Assembly: GCA_036522495.1 (NCBI GenBank)
Contig: DATDFS010000135.1
Location: forward strand, 1 to 5,783
Source of the DNA: Nitrososphaera_A sp036522495
Lineage (GTDB): Archaea; Thermoproteota; Nitrososphaeria; Nitrososphaerales; Nitrososphaeraceae
DNA length: 5,783 nucleotides
Reading direction: 5' to 3'
A program made the position numbers and the translations under genes. The notes beneath the pieces were generated by a model that was not told the origin of the DNA, ran no database searches, and saw nothing but the letters and a program-made list of their open reading frames with translations. Below are positions 1 to 5,751 of the stretch, one piece after another (position 1 is the stretch's first letter; the number at the start of each line of letters is the position of its first letter).

Positions 1-458
1 CATTTAGCAGAGCATGGAAGGATGGATTATCAAGCGCAGATGCGTACTGGGTATTCCCTAATCAGGTAAAGAAAGGGGCACCGACGGGCCAATTTCTTCC
101 AAAAGGCTCTTTTGTCATTGAAGGTAAAAGAAATTTTTGCAGGGGTATTGAATTAAAACTTTCAATAGGGCTGGTCCAGATTGAAAAAAAATACTCAATT
201 GTTTGTGGACCTTTGAACGCTGTAAGAAAACGAAGCTTGGTATTTACATCGTTATTACCAGGTGGAATCGATCCAATGAATCTTGCAAAGAAAGTTAAAA
301 GTGAATTCGTAAGATCTATTTCTGAATTTGATCAGGATCTGGCAGAATATTGTAAAAAAATATCCTTAGACGAATTTATAAGAATGCTGCCTCCTGGACA
401 ATCCAAAATAGAGCGAGCGGAAAGAGGATTAGCCATTAATGATATTATAAATGTATAA
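1..458 (+). CDS. rqcH: C-terminal part of archaeal RqcH (NFACT/Rqc2/NEMF family), 5' truncated
   Basis: The reading frame is open from the window edge (first full codon at position 3) to the TAA at 456-458, giving about 151 residues of a longer protein. The first half matches the NFACT-R (DUF814) domain: an SRAW motif, then AYWVFPNQVKKGAPTG, then KGSFVIEGKRNF. The second half, from CGPLNAVRKRS through LLPGG to MLPPGQSK, looks like the C-terminal domain that follows in archaeal members. Family knowledge: these proteins bind stalled large ribosomal subunits carrying peptidyl-tRNA and, where tested, direct C-terminal tailing of the nascent chain in ribosome quality control. The NFACT-N and coiled-coil regions lie outside the window, so the catalytic state cannot be judged. 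A TTG at 213 could be read as a start of a small gene, but the frame is open and conserved upstream of it, so it is internal. Assignment to the family is strong; the exact role in this organism is inferred. Confidence 0.88.
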   Translation, partial: FSRAWKDGLSSADAYWVFPNQVKKGAPTGQFLPKGSFVIEGKRNFCRGIELKLSIGLVQIEKKYSIVCGPLNAVRKRSLVFTSLLPGGIDPMNLAKKVKSEFVRSISEFDQDLAEYCKKISLDEFIRMLPPGQSKIERAERGLAINDIINV

Positions 459-478
459 ATTGAATCAAGTCGGTTAGA

Positions 479-487
479 TTTGTTTTT
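479..487 (+). terminator. T-tract, possible terminator after rqcH
   Basis: A run of eight T with one G lies about 20 bases after the rqcH stop codon. Archaeal RNA polymerase commonly terminates at T-rich tracts without a hairpin, so this may end the rqcH transcript. No convincing stem-loop is seen. The rest of the 109-base gap shows no gene. Confidence 0.3.
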
Positions 488-556
488 ACCACTCGATATT
501 CCTGAGTAATCGCATTGTACAAAAGAAGATTAGAAAGACAATTAAACCAAATATCC

Positions 557-566
557 TAAATTATAT
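557..566 (+). promoter_or_regulatory. possible TATA box for the CBS gene
   Basis: The box TAAATTATAT resembles an archaeal TATA element. With the usual spacing of about 26 bases, transcription would begin near 588, giving a short leader to ATG 604 and excluding GTG 568. A competing weaker box (AATTAAAC, about 540-547) would place the start near 568-570 and support a leaderless GTG start. Sequence alone does not decide. Confidence 0.25.
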
Positions 567-567
567 T

Positions 568-1140
568 GTGGCTAAAAAACTAGTAGAAAATACAGATGCA
601 AACATGACGACAAGAGTGCTGGTAAGGGATATAATGAATAGCCCTGTAATCACAGCTATTCCAAGCGATAACATCGCTGACATCGCAATGAAAATGAAAG
701 AGCATACTATTGGTAGTGTAATTATAACTGACAATGATAAACCAGTAGGAATTGTCACTGATTGGGACGTTGTATCAAAAGTTGTGGCAAGCAATTTAGA
801 GCCATCTACCGTTACGGCAGTAAAAGTAATGCAACCCATTCATACCGTCGAGGCAGGAGAAGGCATAACTGAAGCAGCACGGATATTTAGAAAAAATAAT
901 ATCAAGAGATTAGGCGTTGTATACAAGGACAGACTAGCAGGAATAATTTCTAGTTCTGATGTCATTGCAGTTACTCCAGAGCTAGTTGATGTGGTATCAG
1001 AGAAGGCTGCTATGATAAGAGGTGAAATTGGCAGACCGGCATCTGTCGTGTCCGGATATTGTGATGAATGTGGAGAGTGGTCGGATGTGCTAATGTACTC
1101 TGAAGGAACATTCACCTGCGAGGTATGCAGGGGTTCATAG
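568..1140 (+). CDS. CBS-pair protein with C-terminal zinc ribbon
   Basis: A 190-residue soluble protein with two CBS domains (a Bateman module): CBS1 at about residues 20-72, with GIVTDWDVV at 61-69, and CBS2 at about 86-134, with GIISSSDVI at 125-133. Both carry the (T/S)xxD pattern (T64/D67 and S128/D131) that contacts the ribose-phosphate of bound adenine nucleotides in many CBS proteins. The C-terminus holds C165, C168, C184 and C187, two CxxC knuckles of a zinc ribbon. No membrane segment or enzyme domain is visible, so it is probably a stand-alone nucleotide-sensing regulator; ligand and target are unknown. The start is uncertain. GTG at 568 gives MAKKLVENTD and could be leaderless. ATG at 604 gives MTTRVLVRDIM, keeps the whole domain, and lies 38 bases after an AT-rich box at 557-566. 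No ribosome binding site decides between them. It stands alone, 109 bases after rqcH and 154 bases before the ATP synthase genes. Confidence 0.88.
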   Translation: MAKKLVENTDANMTTRVLVRDIMNSPVITAIPSDNIADIAMKMKEHTIGSVIITDNDKPVGIVTDWDVVSKVVASNLEPSTVTAVKVMQPIHTVEAGEGITEAARIFRKNNIKRLGVVYKDRLAGIISSSDVIAVTPELVDVVSEKAAMIRGEIGRPASVVSGYCDECGEWSDVLMYSEGTFTCEVCRGS

Positions 1141-1194
1141 TTATTTCAAAATAAAGTGCAAAAGTGAATTATGATTCCAGAACATATCACATAT

Positions 1195-1238
1195 TAATTA
1201 TTTTTCCATAAATCAGATAATCTAGCTAATTATTTTTC
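1195..1238 (+). repeat. 12-base direct repeat of T-tract sequence
   Basis: The 12-mer TAATTATTTTTC occurs at 1195-1206 and again at 1227-1238, 32 bases apart (about three helical turns). Each copy ends in five T followed by C. They lie 54 and 86 bases after the CBS stop codon and 57 or more bases before atpE. They could be tandem terminator tracts for the CBS transcript or a paired regulatory site; chance in AT-rich DNA is also possible. Confidence 0.4.
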
Positions 1239-1242
1239 TTTT
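1229..1242 (+). terminator. T-rich tract, possible terminator after the CBS gene
   Basis: The stretch ATTATTTTTCTTTT is the richest T-tract of the gap between the CBS gene and atpE. Archaeal termination often occurs at such tracts without a hairpin. Its position before the probable atp promoter fits an end point for the upstream transcript. Confidence 0.35.
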
Positions 1243-1256
1243 AACTTAGATTTCAT

Positions 1257-1270
1257 CAAAAGATTAAAAT
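1257..1270 (+). promoter_or_regulatory. candidate BRE/TATA promoter of the ATP synthase operon
   Basis: A purine-rich CAAAAG (1257-1262, BRE-like) is followed by ATTAAAAT (1263-1270, TATA-like). Its centre is about 26 bases before 1293, so transcription would begin almost exactly at the atpE ATG (1295), producing a leaderless or near-leaderless message. This agrees with the absence of any ribosome binding site before atpE. A second AT-rich box (TTTTAACTTA, 1239-1248) is an alternative that would give a leader of about 25 bases. Confidence 0.3.
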
Positions 1271-1294
1271 CACGTAGTTCTGAAAAGTCAATGA

Positions 1295-1906
1295 ATGAGT
1301 TTAAATTCTTTAGAAAGAACCATTGATAAAGTTCTTTCACAAAAAGAATCGGAATTAATTTCTGAAATTGATTCTGCACTTCAGAATTCATTAAAAAATT
1401 TAGAATCTTCCAAGAGCACTCTTCAAGTAGAGTATGACGCTATCATTGAATCTTCGAAAAAACAAGCTGAAAATCTAAAACGACAAATAATAGGATCTAG
1501 CACCCTGACCGCCAGAAACAAAGAGTTAATCATAATCGAATCAGCAATAGATGAAATTTTTACCAAGGCAAAAGAAAAACTAACGCAAAGTAATAATGAA
1601 AAAAATTATGAAAAATTGCTAACCCGGATGATAAAAGATAGTGTTTCAAAGTTAGGTTCTGATATAGTCATACAATGCAATAAAGCAGACCAAAAGCTAG
1701 TTAGAAATATATCGTCACAAGAATCAACCGGCAAAAACATGAAAGTGAGTGTATCTGATAATTTTCTGGATATACTCGGAGGAATAAAAGCAACTACAGT
1801 GGACGGGACGATGACTTTGGATAATACACTTGATTCTAATATCGAAAGCCTCAAACCTTTAATAAGGAAAGACATCGTCCAACTGCTTAGAGGGGAGAAT
1901 AAGTAA
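1295..1906 (+). CDS. atpE: A-type ATP synthase subunit E (peripheral stalk)
   Basis: A 203-residue protein matching the V/A-type ATPase subunit E family in length and architecture. Residues 1 to about 100 are highly charged and helical, as expected of the long coiled-coil arm that pairs with subunit G/H to form the peripheral stalk. The globular C-terminal part carries the family signature: LGGIKA (161-166), DG (170-171), DNT (176-178), then a terminal helix ending LLRGENK. Its role is to hold the A3B3 head still against rotor torque, attaching to the top of the head. The ATG at 1295 has no ribosome binding site before it and sits where a leaderless message would begin. An overlapping ATG at 1291 is in another frame and soon stops. 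The TAA touches the atpA ATG directly and is in the same frame. In many euryarchaea C and F lie between E and A; here they do not. Confidence 0.9.
   Translation: MSLNSLERTIDKVLSQKESELISEIDSALQNSLKNLESSKSTLQVEYDAIIESSKKQAENLKRQIIGSSTLTARNKELIIIESAIDEIFTKAKEKLTQSNNEKNYEKLLTRMIKDSVSKLGSDIVIQCNKADQKLVRNISSQESTGKNMKVSVSDNFLDILGGIKATTVDGTMTLDNTLDSNIESLKPLIRKDIVQLLRGENK
1890..1897 (+). promoter_or_regulatory. ribosome binding site of atpA
   Basis: GAGGGGAG lies inside the last codons of atpE, 9 bases before the atpA ATG at 1907. It is a strong purine-rich match to the anti-Shine-Dalgarno sequence and supports this ATG as the start. Confidence 0.7.
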
Positions 1907-3691
1907 ATGGTAGCAAAAGGAAGAATAGTTTGGGTTAGCGGGCCAGCAGTTAAGGCTGATGGAATGTCGTCTGTAAAAATGTATGAAACAGTGGAGGTTG
2001 GTGATTCAAAACTAATTGGAGAAGTTATCAGATTAACTGGGGACGTAGCGTTTATTCAAGTTTATGAATCAACATCCGGACTCAAACCCGGGGAAGATGT
2101 AATAGGTACTGGTCAGCCACTTTCAGTTCTTCTCGGTCCAGGAATTATTGGTAGGATTTATGACGGTATACAAAGACCATTGGATGAGATTGCTGAAAAG
2201 TCAGGAGCCTTCATTGGTAGGGGAATTACTACAAGCCCTGTTGATCTGAAGAAGAAATACAAATTTAATCCGTTAGTAAAAAAAGATGATACTATTTTTG
2301 GGGGTTCAGTCCTTGGGACAGTAGAGGAAACACCTTTGTTAACTCACAAAATATTAGTTCCTCCAAATTATCCCGAATCGACACTTAACGATATCGCCAA
2401 GGAAGGAGAATATGATTTAGAACAAGTCATTGGACAGGCTAGCAGCAAGAATGGAGATAAAATTCAACTAAAAATGTATCATAAATGGCCGGTCAGGAAA
2501 CCACGTCCATATGCCGAAAGATATGATCCCACAGTACCACTTGTTACTGGTCAGAGAATCATTGATACTTATTTCCCTATAGCAAAAGGTGGAACGGGTG
2601 CAATTCCAGGAGGATTTGGCACAGGAAAGACTGTTACACTACATCAAATAGCTAAATGGGCGGATTCAAAGGTTGTAGTCTACATTGGTTGTGGAGAACG
2701 AGGAAATGAAATGACTGAAGTTCTTGTTGAGTTTCCACATTTAATTGACCCTAGATCTCAGAGACCATTAATGGAAAGAACAGTACTTGTAGCTAATACT
2801 AGTAACATGCCAGTTGCCGCTAGAGAGGCGTCAATTTACACAGGTGTTACTATGGCAGAATATTATCGGGACATGGGTTATGATGTAGTTCTTGTTGCCG
2901 ATTCTACAAGTAGATGGGCAGAGGCGCTCAGAGAAATGTCGGGTCGTTTGGAAGAAATGCCCGCAGAAGAGGGTTATCCTTCGTACTTGGCCTCAAGACT
3001 TGCAGAATTCTACGAAAGAGCAGGTCGAATTAGAGCACTTGGATCACCAGATCGTTCCGGTTCTGTAACATTGGTAGGCGCAGTATCTCCATCGGGAGCA
3101 GACTTTACCGAACCAGTAACAACTCACACAATTAGATTCATCAAGACTTTTTGGGCGCTAGATACTAGATTGGCATATTCAAGGCATTATCCGTCAATTA
3201 ACTGGATGCAGTCTTATTCTGGATATCTTGAAGACATATCAAAGTGGTGGAAGGAAAACGTAAGCCCTGATTGGTATGATCTGAGAGCAGAGTCGTATCA
3301 CATATTGCAGCGTGAAGATACACTAAAAGAAATTGTTAGATTGTTGGGACCTGAGGCGCTTCCCGACGAGGAAAAACTTGTTCTAGAGGTAGCCAGAATG
3401 CTAAAGATCGGAATACTGCAACAAAACTCTTTTGATAAAGTTGATACATATTGTGGCCCGGCGAAACAATTGAAGTTGGTTAGATTGATGGTAAAGTTCT
3501 ACAAAGAAGCACAAAAAGCCCTAAAAGAGGGAAAATCCTTAGCAGATATCAGAGCATTGCCAATAATTACTACCCTGTTAAAGGCAAAGTTTGAAGTTAC
3601 TGATGAGGAGATTTCAAAGTTAGAAGATATGGAAAAGCAATTATCCGATTCATTCAAAGGTAACATTGAGGAGGTAAAAGTCTCTGTCTAA
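1907..3691 (+). CDS. atpA: A-type ATP synthase catalytic subunit A
   Basis: At 594 residues this is a full-length catalytic subunit, without the inteins found in some archaeal A subunits. In order: an N-terminal beta-barrel (about 1-75, starting GRIVWVSGPAV), the A-specific non-homologous bulge (about 115-200), the nucleotide-binding domain, and a helical C-terminal domain (from about 440). The P-loop is GGFGTGKT (235-242) with K241 and T242 contacting phosphates; the catalytic glutamate is in GERGNE (E264); Walker B ends at D332 in VVLVADSTSRW. Three copies alternate with B in the soluble head, where proton-driven rotation makes ATP from ADP and phosphate, or the reverse. The P-loop is unusual in having Gly where many A-type enzymes have Pro (GPFGSGKT). 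ATG 1907 is preceded by a good ribosome binding site and abuts the atpE stop. The 3' end overlaps the proposed CTG start of atpB by 8 bases. Confidence 0.97.
   Translation: MVAKGRIVWVSGPAVKADGMSSVKMYETVEVGDSKLIGEVIRLTGDVAFIQVYESTSGLKPGEDVIGTGQPLSVLLGPGIIGRIYDGIQRPLDEIAEKSGAFIGRGITTSPVDLKKKYKFNPLVKKDDTIFGGSVLGTVEETPLLTHKILVPPNYPESTLNDIAKEGEYDLEQVIGQASSKNGDKIQLKMYHKWPVRKPRPYAERYDPTVPLVTGQRIIDTYFPIAKGGTGAIPGGFGTGKTVTLHQIAKWADSKVVVYIGCGERGNEMTEVLVEFPHLIDPRSQRPLMERTVLVANTSNMPVAAREASIYTGVTMAEYYRDMGYDVVLVADSTSRWAEALREMSGRLEEMPAEEGYPSYLASRLAEFYERAGRIRALGSPDRSGSVTLVGAVSPSGADFTEPVTTHTIRFIKTFWALDTRLAYSRHYPSINWMQSYSGYLEDISKWWKENVSPDWYDLRAESYHILQREDTLKEIVRLLGPEALPDEEKLVLEVARMLKIGILQQNSFDKVDTYCGPAKQLKLVRLMVKFYKEAQKALKEGKSLADIRALPIITTLLKAKFEVTDEEISKLEDMEKQLSDSFKGNIEEVKVSV
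3668..3675 (+). promoter_or_regulatory. ribosome binding site of atpB, deciding a CTG start
   Basis: GAGGAGGT is a near-perfect complement of the 16S rRNA 3' end. It lies within the atpA coding end, 8 bases before CTG 3684 and 65 bases before the first ATG of atpB (3741). It therefore points to the upstream CTG, not the ATG. It is the strongest such site in the window. Confidence 0.75.
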
Positions 3692-5072
3692 AACTACTGG
3701 AATAGAATATACAAAAATTGCCGAAATAAAAGGACCACTTATGATAGTAGATGGTGTATCTAAAGCATCATTTGACGAACTGGTGGAAATTGAAACAAAT
3801 GACGGTGAAAGAAGATTAGGAAAAGTTCTAGAAATAGGATATGGTAAAGCGGTAGTTCAGGTTTTTGAAGGAACAACCGGACTAGCTATAACTGGAACAA
3901 AAGTAAAGTTTCTCGGAAAAACCATGACCATGCCTGTATCTCAAGAACTACTCGGAAGAGTGTTCGATGGGCTAGGTAGACCAAATGATGGGTTACCTGA
4001 TCCAGTTGCTGATAAATTCCTTGATGTGAACGGAGAGCCAATGAATCCACAGAGTCGAGAATATCCAACTTCATTCATTCAAACAGGCGTTTCTGTTATT
4101 GACGGTATGTTAACCCTTGTAAGGGGTCAAAAGTTGCCTATTTTTTCTGGCTCTGGAATGTCACATAATATATTAGCCGCACAAATCGCACGACAAGCTA
4201 CTGTTGTAGGGACCAACGAAGATTTTGCTGTAGTATTTGCAGCTATTGGAGTCCAATACTCTGAAGCACAGTACTTCAAGAGAAGCTTGGAGGAATCAGG
4301 TGCTTTGAGAAGAAGTGTTTTGTTCGTTAATCTGGCAGATGATCCTGCAATTGAAAGAATCATAACTCCGAGAGTGGCCTTGACTGTTGCAGAGTATCTG
4401 GCATTTGATCTAGGTATGCACGTATTGGCCATACTGACTGATATGACCAATTATGCGGAAGCCCTTAGAGAAATCAGTGCCGCTAGAGAAGAGGTTCCTG
4501 GAAGAAAAGGATATCCTGGATATCTGTATACCGATCTGGCGAATAATTATGAACGAGCAGGGAGAATTAAAGGAAAAAGTGGAAGTGTTACTCAAATGCC
4601 GATATTATCAATGCCAGCAGATGACATTACACATCCTATACCTGATTTGACCGGTTATATTACGGAAGGACAAGTGGTTCTAGGAAGAGACCTTTTTAGA
4701 AAGGGGATATATCCGCCAGTCAACGTTATGATGTCACTTTCTAGATTAATGAAGGATGGTGTTGGAGAAGGAAAAACTAGATCAGATCATATGGAGGTGG
4801 GCAACCAGCTATACGATGCTTATTCTAGGGCACAAGAAGTAAGAGCATTGGCAGAAATTGTAGGAAAGGCAGGGTTGACCGGAGTTGATTTGAAATATCT
4901 TGACGCTGGCGATAGTTTTGAGACGCAATTTCTGAAACAAAGTCCTGATGAAAATAGAAATTTGGATGAAACACTTAGCAGGGCATGGGATATTTTAGCT
5001 ACTTTACCAGAAGGGGAACTAACCAAAATTAAGGACAAACATATTCAGCAGTATTATAAGGGAACCAAGTAA
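3684..5072 (+). CDS. atpB: A-type ATP synthase non-catalytic subunit B, apparently starting at CTG
   Basis: The regulatory B subunit, alternating with A in the head. From CTG 3684 it has 462 residues, close to the usual 460 or so of archaeal B. The first ATG (3741) would give 443 and delete the segment EYTKIAEIKGPLMIVDGV, which matches the conserved opening strand of the B family's beta-barrel. That frame is closed upstream by TAA at 3675-3677, and no ATG, GTG or TTG lies between. CTG 3684 has an ideal ribosome binding site; ATA 3702 and ATT 3717 are poorer choices. Further features, numbered from CTG: a degenerate P-loop SGSGMSHN (155-162) lacking the Walker Lys, as expected for a non-catalytic subunit; AAIGVQYSEAQYF (186-198); LTDMTNYAEALRE (251-263); and SLSRLMKDGVGEGKTRSDH (351-369), whose R354 is the likely arginine reaching into the A-site. 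The start overlaps the atpA stop; atpD follows after 16 bases. A sequencing error at the start codon is the main alternative. Confidence 0.93.
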   Translation: MSKTTGIEYTKIAEIKGPLMIVDGVSKASFDELVEIETNDGERRLGKVLEIGYGKAVVQVFEGTTGLAITGTKVKFLGKTMTMPVSQELLGRVFDGLGRPNDGLPDPVADKFLDVNGEPMNPQSREYPTSFIQTGVSVIDGMLTLVRGQKLPIFSGSGMSHNILAAQIARQATVVGTNEDFAVVFAAIGVQYSEAQYFKRSLEESGALRRSVLFVNLADDPAIERIITPRVALTVAEYLAFDLGMHVLAILTDMTNYAEALREISAAREEVPGRKGYPGYLYTDLANNYERAGRIKGKSGSVTQMPILSMPADDITHPIPDLTGYITEGQVVLGRDLFRKGIYPPVNVMMSLSRLMKDGVGEGKTRSDHMEVGNQLYDAYSRAQEVRALAEIVGKAGLTGVDLKYLDAGDSFETQFLKQSPDENRNLDETLSRAWDILATLPEGELTKIKDKHIQQYYKGTK

Positions 5073-5088
5073 ACTATAGTCCATAAAA

Positions 5089-5739
5089 ATGTCATTTGGA
5101 AAAAATGTTACTGCAACGAAAATAGAACTGATTAAGATAAGGAGATCGTTGCAAGTTAGCAGTATGGTTCACAAAATACTAGATGACAAGAGAGAAGTGT
5201 TACTAAAAAAAATTGATGAAATGATAGAAGAAGCTAATAAAACTAGAGGTGATATTTGGTCTCCACTTTCTGATATTTATTCTGCAGTATATGATTCGTA
5301 TATGTCCCTTGGAACATCCACACTTGAATCTATTTCAGATTCGACTCCAGGTATAATGGAGGTAAATGTAAATGTGAGAAGGATAGTTGATGTCAAAATT
5401 CCCACTCTACAGATAAAAACAAAACAAGGGGGTCAAGACCTATCTTATGGATTCTCAGAAACAAACGTGTATGTTGACAAGGCATCTAAATTGATAAAGA
5501 ATATGCTACCACAAATATGTAAAGCGGCCGAATATGAAAACGCCATTTTCAGTCTGGCAAAGGAACTTGAAAAAACCCAAAAATTAATCAACGCACTTGA
5601 ATATGTTATAATTCCGCAGTATCAGAACGCCATTTCCTTCATTAAGGGAACGCTGGAAGAACGTGAGCGAGAAGAATTTGTAAGACTGAAAAAAGTAAAA
5701 GTTGTTTTAGATAAGAAAAAGAATATAGAGTACACGTAA
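5089..5739 (+). CDS. atpD: A-type ATP synthase subunit D (central rotor shaft)
   Basis: A 216-residue protein of the V/A-type subunit D family, the functional counterpart of F-type gamma. The N-terminal helix has the family pattern TATKIELIKIRRSLQ (8-22) followed by KREVLLKKIDEM (34-45). A central segment (about 90-125) is less helical. The C-terminal helix includes INALEYVIIPQYQNAISFI (167-185) and the charged LEEREREEFVRLKKVK (189-204). The two long helices form the antiparallel coiled coil that penetrates the A3B3 head and turns with the membrane ring. ATG 5089 begins at the expected N-terminus. No ribosome binding site is visible in the 16-base gap after atpB, so translation probably depends on coupling to atpB. 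The length is typical. Confidence 0.94.
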   Translation: MSFGKNVTATKIELIKIRRSLQVSSMVHKILDDKREVLLKKIDEMIEEANKTRGDIWSPLSDIYSAVYDSYMSLGTSTLESISDSTPGIMEVNVNVRRIVDVKIPTLQIKTKQGGQDLSYGFSETNVYVDKASKLIKNMLPQICKAAEYENAIFSLAKELEKTQKLINALEYVIIPQYQNAISFIKGTLEEREREEFVRLKKVKVVLDKKKNIEYT

Positions 5740-5751
5740 TAATGCATATTG

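Noticed and set aside
213..458. Separate 81-residue gene starting at TTG 213
   Set aside because: The same frame is open and conserved back to the window edge with clear NFACT-R motifs, so this is the tail of rqcH.
459..567. Possible small gene or RNA between rqcH and the CBS gene
   Set aside because: No open frame of note, tRNA-like fold or repeat is visible; only a T-tract and AT-rich promoter-like sequence.
561..1115. Two minus-strand open frames across the CBS gene
   Set aside because: They lie opposite a well-supported gene, have no recognisable domain or start context, and read as antisense shadows.
1291..1326. ATG at 1291 as an alternative start before atpE
   Set aside because: It is in a different frame from subunit E and reaches a stop codon after eleven codons.
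1606..1875. Minus-strand open frame within atpE
   Set aside because: It is antisense to a gene with a clear subunit E signature and shows no features of its own.
1907..3691. Intein in the catalytic subunit A, a known insertion site in archaea
   Set aside because: The P-loop region and the whole protein are continuous at normal length, so no intein is present.
3886..5038. Several minus-strand frames and one short plus-strand frame within atpB
   Set aside because: All are out-of-frame shadows of a highly conserved subunit, with no family resemblance.
3741..5072. ATG 3741 as the start of subunit B
   Set aside because: It removes 19 residues that match the conserved N-terminus and leaves the best ribosome binding site in the window 65 bases away. 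The weak AAGGA-like stretch before it is coding sequence for the conserved KGPL.
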